DNA of 12,835 nucleotides from Chloroflexota bacterium (GTDB lineage: Bacteria; Chloroflexota; Chloroflexia; Thermomicrobiales; UBA6265), in contig JAFAEA010000249.1 in assembly GCA_023424355.1 (NCBI GenBank), positions 1 to 12,835 of the forward strand, read 5' to 3'. Both the position numbers and the translations under genes were made by a program. This document shows, piece by piece, positions 6,074-12,587 of this stretch. The notes under the pieces are model-generated. The model was not told the DNA's origin, did not search any database, and worked only from the letters and a program-made list of their open reading frames with translations. The number at the start of each line of letters is the position of its first letter. Within the stretch, counting starts at the first letter, position 1.

Positions 6074-7794
6074 GTGATCGCCTGGGAGAGATCCTTTAGC
6101 GATACATCCTCAGGGGCCGCGCTCCAGCCACCGAGCCGAGGCACGTCTGCCAGCAAACGTTTGGTGTACTCGTGCTGTGGATTCTGGAGAACGTGCTCGG
6201 TTTCCCCATGTTCAACCATTTCACCGCGATACATCACCAGCACCCTATCCGCCAGGTAATACGCCTGGCCGATATCGTGGGTGATGAAAAGCAGGCTCAG
6301 GTTGAGACGCTTGCTGAGATCCTTGAACACGTTGAGGATCGTCACCCGGAGTGATGCGTCCAGCGCGGATGTGCTTTCGTCTGCAATCAGAATCTTCGGA
6401 TCCACCAGAAGCGCGCGCGCGATGATGACGCGTTGTGCCTGTCCACCGGAGAGCTCATGGGCACTGCGGCCCAACACGGCATCGGGATCGAGTCCAACCA
6501 GCTCAAGCACATTGCGGATCTTGGCGTCTTTCTCGGCTCGAGAGAGTTTGTTTTCCTGTAAGTTGAACGTGCGATCCAGCACTTTATGCACCGTGTAGAA
6601 CTGGTTGAATGACCCCATCGGGTTCTGGAACACTCCCTGCACATCTCGCCAATACGGCTTGAGTTGCCTTGGGCTACTCAGTTGCGCCACGTCGGTACCA
6701 TCCAGTTTGATGACACCGGACGTCGGCTGGCTAAGCTTGAGAAGCATGCGGGCAAGTGTGCTCTTGCCGCTACCGCTTTCGCCCACGATCGCGATGATTT
6801 CGCCCTGCTTCACATCGAAGCTGACATCCTGAACGGCGCGAACCTCCTCCTTGCCGCTACCGAACACTTTGCTCAGGTTTGCGGCTTCGAAGTAGGGCTT
6901 GCCGGTTGGCACTTCGCGCTCCTCGGCGGTTGGAATCGCGTCAGTCGAAAAAGGAATCTCTGCCGATCCTTCCTCAATCGTTCCCTGAATGACGCGATGA
7001 CGCACGGATGGGTCCGGCTCAAGCACGGAGTTCAGCAATGTCTTCGTGTACTCGTGCTGTGGGTTATCGACGATGTCCCGCGTAGTACCGGTTTCCAGAA
7101 TCTCGCCATAGCGCATGATGGAGATGCGACTGGCAATGTTGCTGAGCAGCGCAAGATCGTGGGTGATGAATATCGCCCGGCTCAGCATGCCTTCGTCCAT
7201 CATTTTCTGCAGCATCAGCACCAATGCTTTTTGGCTGGAGACATCGAGCGCCGACGTTGGTTCGTCCGCGATCAGGATCTCCGGATCTAGCAATGTGCTC
7301 ACCACCGTCACAACACGCTGACGCATACCGCCACTCAGTTGATGCGGGTACGCTTCCAAAACGGTTCGTGGCAGCCCAAGCTGCTCCAGTCGGTCGCCAG
7401 TCTTCTGCATCGCTGCCCGTTTGGACATCTTCTTGTCATGCGATCTCACCACATCGAACGCGAAATCGCCGATGCGCGCGGTTGGGTTCAACGCATTGAG
7501 GGCGCGCTGGGGCAGTAGCGAAATGCGTCGTCCTCGAAGTTCCCGCGGCACGCCCTGAGACGCCACCAAATCAATGGTTTTGCCCTCATCGAACTCGATA
7601 CCACCACTGGTGATACGCATATTCATTGCACTATTGCCGGAAATCGCTGCTGCCAGCGTTGATTTGCCCGAGCCCGATTCTCCCGCGATTCCGAGCACCT
7701 CGCCGTTCTCCAGCGTGAAGGAAGCGTTCTTTACCGCCAGCACCTTGGAGCCATCTCGAGTTTCGTACTCGACCGAAATATTGGTCGCTTTCAT
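6070..7794 (-). CDS. Opp/Dpp-family ABC transporter, fused double ATP-binding protein (DppD-DppF type)
   Basis: Supplies both ATPase sites of the importer in one 574-residue chain, where many bacteria use two proteins. Domain 1 (about 1-260): Walker A GESGSGKST (38-46), signature LSGGMRQR (153-160), Walker B ILIADEP (173-179), H-loop His212. Domain 2 (about 300-555): Walker A GESGSGKST (338-346), signature LSGGQAQR (448-455), Walker B ILIADES (468-474, Ser where Pro is usual), H-loop His506. Both domains carry the NPQHEYTK stretch that opens the Opp/Dpp C-terminal extension, but the Cys-rich part seen in DppD/DppF is absent. The Q-loop of domain 2 reads VFQNPMGSFNQFYTV, unlike the common SLNP form and nearer to what I recall from Opp-family sugar importers. 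The ATG follows the permease stop by 9 bases; GGAGG lies 12 bases upstream, rather far. The last gene of its operon. Confidence 0.93.
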   Translation of the reverse strand: MKATNISVEYETRDGSKVLAVKNASFTLENGEVLGIAGESGSGKSTLAAAISGNSAMNMRITSGGIEFDEGKTIDLVASQGVPRELRGRRISLLPQRALNALNPTARIGDFAFDVVRSHDKKMSKRAAMQKTGDRLEQLGLPRTVLEAYPHQLSGGMRQRVVTVVSTLLDPEILIADEPTSALDVSSQKALVLMLQKMMDEGMLSRAIFITHDLALLSNIASRISIMRYGEILETGTTRDIVDNPQHEYTKTLLNSVLEPDPSVRHRVIQGTIEEGSAEIPFSTDAIPTAEEREVPTGKPYFEAANLSKVFGSGKEEVRAVQDVSFDVKQGEIIAIVGESGSGKSTLARMLLKLSQPTSGVIKLDGTDVAQLSSPRQLKPYWRDVQGVFQNPMGSFNQFYTVHKVLDRTFNLQENKLSRAEKDAKIRNVLELVGLDPDAVLGRSAHELSGGQAQRVIIARALLVDPKILIADESTSALDASLRVTILNVFKDLSKRLNLSLLFITHDIGQAYYLADRVLVMYRGEMVEHGETEHVLQNPQHEYTKRLLADVPRLGGWSAAPEDVSLKDLSQAIT

Positions 7795-7803
7795 TTGTTA
7801 TCA

Positions 7804-8709
7804 CTACCTCCCGCGCAAGCGTGGGTTGAACACTTCATCCAGGCTCGACTGCAGCAGGAAGAGTGAGAATGCAATCAGAGTCAACATCACCGTTGGTGGG
7901 ATGAATGCCCACCAGGCACCGGTGCGCACGGATTCCCACAGCAGACTCCAATGGAGCATGATTCCGAGGGAGATGGCGCTGCTTGGGCCGAGTCCCAACA
8001 TGGAGAGGGATGCTTCCTGGAGAATGCCGCTGGTCATTTGCAGCACGAATGCCATGAAGATGTAACTGAACATGTAGGGCAGCACTTCCCAGATCATGAG
8101 TGAGAATGTGCTCGCTCCGCTGAGGCGCGCGAGGTCTACGTGCTCACGCGTCCGGACCGAGCTCGCCTGTGCTCGTACCGCGCGAGCAGTCCATGGCCAA
8201 CTGGTGATGCCGATGATTACAGCCATTGTGAAGATCGATTTGGTCCCGATTGCTACCGACAAGAGAATCAAGACAACGATTGTGGGGATCGTGATCACGA
8301 CGTTCGTGAAGCCCATCAGGGCTTCATCGACGATGCCGCCGAAGTACCCCGATGCCAGGCCGATGGCTACTCCGATAAATGTCGCGATGGCACCAGCGAT
8401 GGCGCCGATCACCAGTGATGATCTGGTGCCGTGCATGAGTTGGGTAAAGACATCACGTCCGAAGTTATCGGTACCAAGCCAGAGATCTCGTGATGGTTCT
8501 TCGTAGAGCGACCCCACGGTCGCCTTGGGATCACCCTTGCCCCACAAATAGGGACCGATGATTCCAAAGAACAGGATCGCCAGAACGAGTGTGAGTGCCA
8601 CCCAGAACCGCGGGCCTAGCAGTCGTGTTGCCGAACGGAACCGGGATCTGATGGCCGTTTTGTGTGTCGGAGATGGAGGAGAATCCATCGTAACGGGAAT
8701 TCCGCTCAT
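7804..8709 (-). CDS. Opp/Dpp-family ABC transporter permease, DppC/OppC type
   Basis: Second membrane subunit of the importer, 301 residues. A polar N-terminus (1-33) precedes the first membrane segment (about 35-56); five more follow. LGTDNFGRDVF (78-88) is the OppC-type hallmark, LARLSGASTFSLMIWEVLP (193-211) is the EAA loop that docks on the ATPase, and ASLSMLGLG (233-241) is conserved near the end. The ATG at 8709 is preferred over an in-frame GTG at 8727 because AGGAG (8717-8721) is 7 bases upstream of the ATG, while the GTG has no site. The start overlaps the upstream permease stop, consistent with coupled translation of the pair. Confidence 0.93.
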   Translation of the reverse strand: MSGIPVTMDSPPSPTHKTAIRSRFRSATRLLGPRFWVALTLVLAILFFGIIGPYLWGKGDPKATVGSLYEEPSRDLWLGTDNFGRDVFTQLMHGTRSSLVIGAIAGAIATFIGVAIGLASGYFGGIVDEALMGFTNVVITIPTIVVLILLSVAIGTKSIFTMAVIIGITSWPWTARAVRAQASSVRTREHVDLARLSGASTFSLMIWEVLPYMFSYIFMAFVLQMTSGILQEASLSMLGLGPSSAISLGIMLHWSLLWESVRTGAWWAFIPPTVMLTLIAFSLFLLQSSLDEVFNPRLRGR

Positions 8710-8716
8710 GTGTTTG

Positions 8717-8721
8717 CTCCT
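8717..8721 (-). promoter_or_regulatory. Ribosome binding site that decides the DppC-type permease start
   Basis: AGGAG on the minus strand, 7 bases before the ATG at 8709 and overlapping the TAG stop of the DppB-type gene. It rules against the GTG at 8727. Confidence 0.7.
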
Positions 8722-9730
8722 ATCCACCTGTCTGCGATGCGCGGATCCGGGGATCGATCACACCGTAGAGAATGTCGACAACAAAGTTGGCCGCCAGCAC
8801 GGCCACCATGATCAGCAATGTGATGCCCTGAATCACCGGGTAGTCGTTTTGACGAATAGCGGTGAAAAGTAGGCTGCCGATTCCGGGATAGCTGAACACA
8901 GCCTCGGTAATAAGTGCACCACCTACCAGTGAGCCGATGGAGAGGGCAAGTCCTGTCACCTGCGGCAACATGGCATTTCGGAAGATGTACCGTACGATTT
9001 TTGTATCCGGCACACCCAGACCACGGCTGTAATCCACGTAATCTGACCCAAGTTCGTAGATGGCCATCGATCGCATTCCGATCGCCTGGCCACCGATAAA
9101 CACAATCACGAGTGAGAGGAACGGCAACCAGTAGTGGTTCAGAGCGTCGTTGAAGAAGGCCCAACTCCAGTTCGGCCACATGCCAAACGAGTAACCGCCG
9201 CGGGCGGGTAACCACTCCAGTTTCACTGCCACTCCGTACACCAGCAAAATGGCGAAGCAGTAGTATGGGATGCTGGATGCGATGAGCGATGCAACGAATC
9301 CGCCGCGGTCAAACCAGCCACCGCGATAGGCTGCGATAGCGCCAAACACATTACCAAGAATCCAACCGACCAAGATCGCAGGGAGCTGCAAGGCAATGGT
9401 CCAGGGTAAAGCATCGCCAATGATGCCGGAAACCGGAGCAGGGTAGAGCGCGAACGATGTCCCCAAATCGCCCCTGGCCACCTTGGAGAGATAGTTCAGG
9501 AACTGTTGTAACTGGGAATCGTTGAGACCGAACTCTTCCATATACGTCACATAGATGCGTTGCATGGAGGCAGAATCGGCCTGCCCGTTCTGGCTCATTT
9601 GGGCAACGATGGCATCCACCGGGTTGCCGGGAATGAGCCGAGGCAGAAAGAAATTAAGCGTGAGTGCTGCGAGCGCAGCGGCAAGAAACCACAGCAGCTT
9701 TCGCAGCAGGTACCTTTGGAAACTGGACAT
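8720..9730 (-). CDS. Opp/Dpp-family ABC transporter permease, DppB/OppB type
   Basis: First membrane subunit of the importer, 336 residues, about six membrane segments beginning at 8-30. RLIPGNPVDAI (31-41) and the extracytoplasmic region to about 105 are typical of OppB, followed by GIIGDALPWTIAL (102-114). The EAA loop is DYSRGLGVPDTKIVRYIFRN (233-252), and EAVFSYPGIGSLL (276-288) is the other family block. The ATG at 9730 (MSSFQRYLLRKL) is chosen because GGAG at 9738-9741 lies 7 bases upstream; an upstream in-frame start (9793) would add 21 residues that cross the stem-loop and do not resemble the family. It overlaps the DppC-type gene. Confidence 0.93.
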   Translation of the reverse strand: MSSFQRYLLRKLLWFLAAALAALTLNFFLPRLIPGNPVDAIVAQMSQNGQADSASMQRIYVTYMEEFGLNDSQLQQFLNYLSKVARGDLGTSFALYPAPVSGIIGDALPWTIALQLPAILVGWILGNVFGAIAAYRGGWFDRGGFVASLIASSIPYYCFAILLVYGVAVKLEWLPARGGYSFGMWPNWSWAFFNDALNHYWLPFLSLVIVFIGGQAIGMRSMAIYELGSDYVDYSRGLGVPDTKIVRYIFRNAMLPQVTGLALSIGSLVGGALITEAVFSYPGIGSLLFTAIRQNDYPVIQGITLLIMVAVLAANFVVDILYGVIDPRIRASQTGG

Positions 9731-9737
9731 CGGTCGG

Positions 9738-9741
9738 CTCC
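9738..9741 (-). promoter_or_regulatory. Ribosome binding site that decides the DppB-type permease start
   Basis: GGAG on the minus strand, 7 bases before the ATG at 9730. It favours that ATG over the longer frame from 9793. Confidence 0.6.
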
Positions 9742-9767
9742 AAAACTGACTACGTACAACAAAGCGA

Positions 9768-9791
9768 GGGCGCCGTGTGGATACGACGCCC
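9768..9791 (-). terminator. Intercistronic stem-loop after the family 5 binding protein gene
   Basis: In the transcript, GGGCGUCG (9791-9784) pairs with CGGCGCCC (9775-9768) around an 8-base loop, giving 8 pairs with one G-U. It lies 12 bases after the binding protein stop and about 37 bases before the permease start. The following T content is scattered (UCGCUUUGUUGU), so it is more likely a decay barrier or partial attenuator than a full terminator. The siderophore operon has a stem-loop in the same position. Confidence 0.5.
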
Positions 9792-9803
9792 ACGCTGGTG
9801 GTT

Positions 9804-11558
9804 CTATTCGACTGGTGTCAGCTTGGAGAGAATGCGGATTCCTGCTCCAAAGTGCAGCGGCGGTGCGTAGTCGTTCTCAGAGTTCGGGAATCCGGTCCAC
9901 GCGCCTTCGTTGTACTGGAAGAACTGCAACGGTCGATACATCAAACCGATGCATGGAATCTCATCGCGATAAATCTCATCCAGTTGCGTGTAGAGCGCTT
10001 TCTGCGCTTCAACCTCAGTTTCCGCCGGGATTGAATCCAGAATTTCTTCTGCTTCCGGGCTGCTGAAGCGGTTGAAGTTTGTGAACGCTGTCTGACCGAG
10101 TTCCGGAATACCGCGAGAATCCATGGTGTCGCGGAAACGCTGCCATGGTCCGGCGGCGGATACTCCGGCGTAGCTGTGCAGGGAGAGATCGAAATCGCCA
10201 TTCTGCTGCATAGTCATGCGAACCGGAGCTTCCGGGAAGTCGGTCGCTACATCGAACCCGACCTCTCGAGCGCCGGTGACCACCACTTCGAGCGCGGTCA
10301 TCCAGTCGGTCCAGCCATATGGGCACATGACATTCCATGGGCCCAGCCGGGTACCATCCTCGAGAGTGTAGATGCCGTCATCGCCCTTGGTTGCACCGAG
10401 ATCCTCTTCGAGAATTCGTGCCGACTCAGCGGGATCGTACCGCCAGCCACTTGCTTCGGCGGCATCGCCATCGAAGAAGTCCGCCTCGGCACCATCGGGA
10501 AGTACCATGCTTGGCAGCATCGGAATAGAGTAGCGGGACATCGCCAGTTCGGCGATTTGCTCGTAATTGATCGCAAACGCGAGCGCACGGCGGACCAGTT
10601 TGTTATCGAGTCCTGGTCGGTTGATATTGATCTGAAGCGACGGAATCGAGCCTGGAATGTGATAGGGCTGTTCCTTGAACCAGGTGCCAGCTGGCTGACC
10701 CTGCTCTTCCCACAGTTGCCAGATTTGCGGCATGAATGTCTGGCTCAGATCGATATCACCGCGGCTGAACGCGAGGTTTGCATCGTCGTTCGAGCTCGGA
10801 ATTGGGTGGGCCATGTACTTAGGCGCAGGTTGGCCGTGAATCTCATTGCCCCAGTAATCGTCGCGTCGCTCAAGCACAATTTGCTGTGCGTTGGACATGC
10901 TGATTTTGTACGGACCCGAGGCGACCGGTTCCATATCGATGACCGCGGTGATCGGCTCATCGCCCTCCATGAGTGGCTCCCAGATGTGCTTCGGCAGAAT
11001 CGGCACATTCTGCATGAACACGCGAACCATTCCGGGGTTATTGGCTTCGCCTTCGCAAATGAGCTTCACAGTCTTTTCATCCACCACTTCCACATCCGAG
11101 ATGTAGAGGGTGAGGCCGGCAAACGGCAGACCTTCTACCGTTTGGGGCAAGGTGTAGGTGAATGCCACATCATCTGCGGTGAGTGGTGTGCCATCCGCCC
11201 ACATAGTGCCATCCTGCAACGTAACGGTCACTGCGGAGTTGTCTTCTTCAAATACATACTCAGCACCAAGCAACGGCTCGATTTCACCAGAGATGTTGTT
11301 GAACATGAAAAGTTGTTCATAAAGGTGCGCATATTGTGGTTGAACTGGCCAAACGCCTGTCGCCGTGGGTGCAATTGGGCTGAAATTGGTTGGGGGACCC
11401 CATTGCATACCAACAGTGAACAGCGTCTCGTTGCGAGCAAGCTGGGCGGTAGCCTCTTGCTGTAACACGGTAAGGTTGCCTGCAGTAAGTGCCGCTGCCG
11501 ATACAGCTGCACCGTGCTTCAGAACCTGCCGACGATTCGGACGATAGTTCCAGGACAT
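9804..11558 (-). CDS. Family 5 solute-binding protein of the Opp/Dpp-type importer (Tat-like signal)
   Basis: Extracytoplasmic receptor of the importer, 584 residues, normal for the SBP_bac_5 family. Arg9-Arg10 in NRRQVLK (8-14) before a hydrophobic stretch matches the twin-arginine motif well; cleavage is likely after ATA near residue 38, and there is no lipobox. Family blocks include PLLGAEYVFEEDNSAVTVTL (95-114), DGTMWADGTPLTADDVAFTY (116-135), VASGPYKI, and NRPGLDNKLVRRALAFAINY. The ETLFTVGMQWGPPTNFSPI start (44-62) and FPNSENDYAPP near the C-terminus recall the cellobiose/oligosaccharide branch (for example Thermotoga CbtA) as much as peptide binders, so the substrate is open. The ATG at 11558 is chosen because GGAGG at 11565-11569 is 6 bases upstream; the frame extends to 11636 without support. 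First gene of a four-gene operon. Confidence 0.92.
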   Translation of the reverse strand: MSWNYRPNRRQVLKHGAAVSAAALTAGNLTVLQQEATAQLARNETLFTVGMQWGPPTNFSPIAPTATGVWPVQPQYAHLYEQLFMFNNISGEIEPLLGAEYVFEEDNSAVTVTLQDGTMWADGTPLTADDVAFTYTLPQTVEGLPFAGLTLYISDVEVVDEKTVKLICEGEANNPGMVRVFMQNVPILPKHIWEPLMEGDEPITAVIDMEPVASGPYKISMSNAQQIVLERRDDYWGNEIHGQPAPKYMAHPIPSSNDDANLAFSRGDIDLSQTFMPQIWQLWEEQGQPAGTWFKEQPYHIPGSIPSLQININRPGLDNKLVRRALAFAINYEQIAELAMSRYSIPMLPSMVLPDGAEADFFDGDAAEASGWRYDPAESARILEEDLGATKGDDGIYTLEDGTRLGPWNVMCPYGWTDWMTALEVVVTGAREVGFDVATDFPEAPVRMTMQQNGDFDLSLHSYAGVSAAGPWQRFRDTMDSRGIPELGQTAFTNFNRFSSPEAEEILDSIPAETEVEAQKALYTQLDEIYRDEIPCIGLMYRPLQFFQYNEGAWTGFPNSENDYAPPLHFGAGIRILSKLTPVE

Positions 11559-11564
11559 AACGAA

Positions 11565-11569
11565 CCTCC
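11565..11569 (-). promoter_or_regulatory. Ribosome binding site that decides the family 5 binding protein start
   Basis: GGAGG on the minus strand, 6 bases before the ATG at 11558. It places the start directly before the twin-arginine signal and excludes the 26-residue longer frame. Confidence 0.75.
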
Positions 11570-11605
11570 GATTGACATCAACCACAAATCGATAGGTTGC
11601 AGTGG

Positions 11606-11624
11606 CAGCTGCACCTTGCAGCTG
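11606..11624. repeat. Perfect inverted repeat in the transporter leader, operator or hairpin
   Basis: CAGCTGCA, a 3-base spacer, then TGCAGCTG: a perfect 8-base inverted repeat. Each arm contains the palindrome CAGCTG, and GCAGCTG also recurs as a direct repeat 13 bases apart. It lies about 30 bases after the predicted transcription start and about 48 bases before the start codon. As DNA it suits a dimeric regulator; as RNA it forms a tight hairpin upstream of the ribosome binding site. Confidence 0.55.
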
Positions 11625-11659
11625 TCGCCTTTGCATATCGCGCTTTGTGATCTGTAGGC

Positions 11660-11688
11660 ATCATACAGAATGTAAGATAATGAGGCAA
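11660..11688 (-). promoter_or_regulatory. Sigma-70-type promoter of the Opp/Dpp-type operon
   Basis: On the minus strand TTGCCT (11688-11683, four of six) is followed after exactly 17 bases by TATGAT (11665-11660, five of six). Transcription would start near 11653 and give a leader of about 95 bases that includes the inverted repeat at 11606-11624. This is the best promoter match in the window, by consensus only. Confidence 0.55.
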
Positions 11689-11751
11689 CAGAATTTTGAC
11701 CTTCGCGCCCCATTTGTATGGCAGCAATGTGGCACAATGGCGCTGATAGTC

Positions 11752-11757
11752 AGGAGA
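11752..11757 (+). promoter_or_regulatory. Ribosome binding site that decides a GTG start
   Basis: AGGAGA lies 5 bases before the GTG at 11763. The longer frame from the ATG at 11718 has no such site and would start within the likely promoter region. Confidence 0.7.
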
Positions 11758-11762
11758 ATTGC

Positions 11763-12587
11763 GTGTCGCCATCCAACCGTGAACCCCGAAAACTTCCACC
11801 ACACATGCAGCGAATCGTGCAGGAGCGAGCTCATAACATCGATGACGAGCAATCTGCCCAGGAATCCCGACGGGCAGCATTGGAGCGCCGACGCATGGCG
11901 ATTCAGTTCGATATCGATCAGGGTGAGCTGGCGCTCTCGCCAGAGAACCCCTGGTCGCACCGCATCGAGTTGTTGACAGAAGCGCTTTCGAATGTGGAGT
12001 CCGAATTGCAGGCGGTGAGAGAGGTGGCACCGGGTCCGTACCATCCTCTGCCGGCGACGCCGATCACTGATGTGCAGGTCTCGGAATCCGAACCGTACAC
12101 TGTGCGGTTCCGGATTGGTGAAGAACAATTCGAATGGAATGAGAAGCTGGATTGGATCGAGCGTGGAGGAATTCTGGCGCAGCCCGAGTTTGTGCAGGAG
12201 AAGGGCGACATATCAGTGCTGGTGCCAGCAGATACTCCCGTAGATCTCCGCGATGCGCTGCAGTTGCATCTCCGCGAGAGCGTGACCGCGTTCGCTGTTG
12301 TCCTGCGTGATGCTCGAATGGCGGGCGAACGGTTGCCGGAATCCGTCACGTTGGCCGATCTCGCCGCGCCATGTCCTGTGTGTGGTGGCTGGATGGATTA
12401 CAACAAGAACTGTAATACCTGCGCAGTGCGCAAGGTGAACGAGCACGCGTTGTTCCAGGAGCGACAGCACCTCATGAAGGAGCGGTCTACCGAAGCGGAG
12501 GAGCGACATCGCCTTGGTGAGCGATTGCCGCTTGCCCTCCGCAGAATGGCCGATGTAGAGCGCGAACTGGCTGAACTCGATTCCTAG
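11763..12587 (+). CDS. Uncharacterised protein with charged helical ends and a zinc-ribbon-like Cys4 motif
   Basis: I do not recognise this 274-residue protein. Residues 15-87 are rich in Glu, Arg, Gln and Ala and look helical, perhaps coiled coil. A middle region (about 100-200) has alternating hydrophobic patterns compatible with a mixed fold, including PYTVRFRIGEEQFEWNEKLD (111-130). CPVC at 204-207 and CNTC at 217-220 give C-x2-C-x9-C-x2-C, the spacing of a small zinc ribbon. The last 50 residues are again strongly charged and helical. There is no signal peptide or membrane segment, so it is probably cytoplasmic. The GTG start follows AGGAGA by 5 bases. It is transcribed away from the transporter operon and its stop overlaps the next converging gene. 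A nucleic-acid or protein-binding role is possible but only inferred from the zinc motif. Confidence 0.75.
   Translation: MSPSNREPRKLPPHMQRIVQERAHNIDDEQSAQESRRAALERRRMAIQFDIDQGELALSPENPWSHRIELLTEALSNVESELQAVREVAPGPYHPLPATPITDVQVSESEPYTVRFRIGEEQFEWNEKLDWIERGGILAQPEFVQEKGDISVLVPADTPVDLRDALQLHLRESVTAFAVVLRDARMAGERLPESVTLADLAAPCPVCGGWMDYNKNCNTCAVRKVNEHALFQERQHLMKERSTEAEERHRLGERLPLALRRMADVERELAELDS
12584..12587. other. Convergent stop-codon overlap (CTAG)
   Basis: The palindrome CTAG supplies the TAG stop of the zinc-ribbon gene (12585-12587, plus) and the TAG stop of the converging gene (12586-12584, minus), a four-base overlap of the same form as that at 6070-6073. Confidence 0.9.

Larger units (their letters stand above)
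11559..11762. other. Divergent intergenic regulatory region
   Basis: These 204 bases separate the Opp/Dpp-type operon (minus) from the zinc-ribbon protein gene (plus). They hold a well-matched minus-strand promoter (11660-11688) and a perfect inverted repeat in the operon leader (11606-11624). For the plus strand I see only a weak extended -10 (TGGCACAAT, 11730-11738) without a -35. No ORF or RNA gene is supported. Confidence 0.7.

Noticed and set aside
10176..11465. A 429-codon open frame on the plus strand opposite the family 5 binding protein gene
   Set aside because: It lies entirely antisense to a clearly recognised gene, its translation has no recognisable domain, and it is rich in His, Arg, Ile and Leu as expected from the reverse frame of biased codons.
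11696..11722. TTGACC and TATGGC as a promoter for the zinc-ribbon gene
   Set aside because: The spacing is 15 bases and the -10 match is poor; the alternative extended -10 at 11730-11738 is also weak, so no promoter is called.
11718..11762. A start at the ATG 11718 for the zinc-ribbon protein, adding 15 residues
   Set aside because: No ribosome binding site precedes it, whereas the GTG at 11763 has AGGAGA at ideal spacing.
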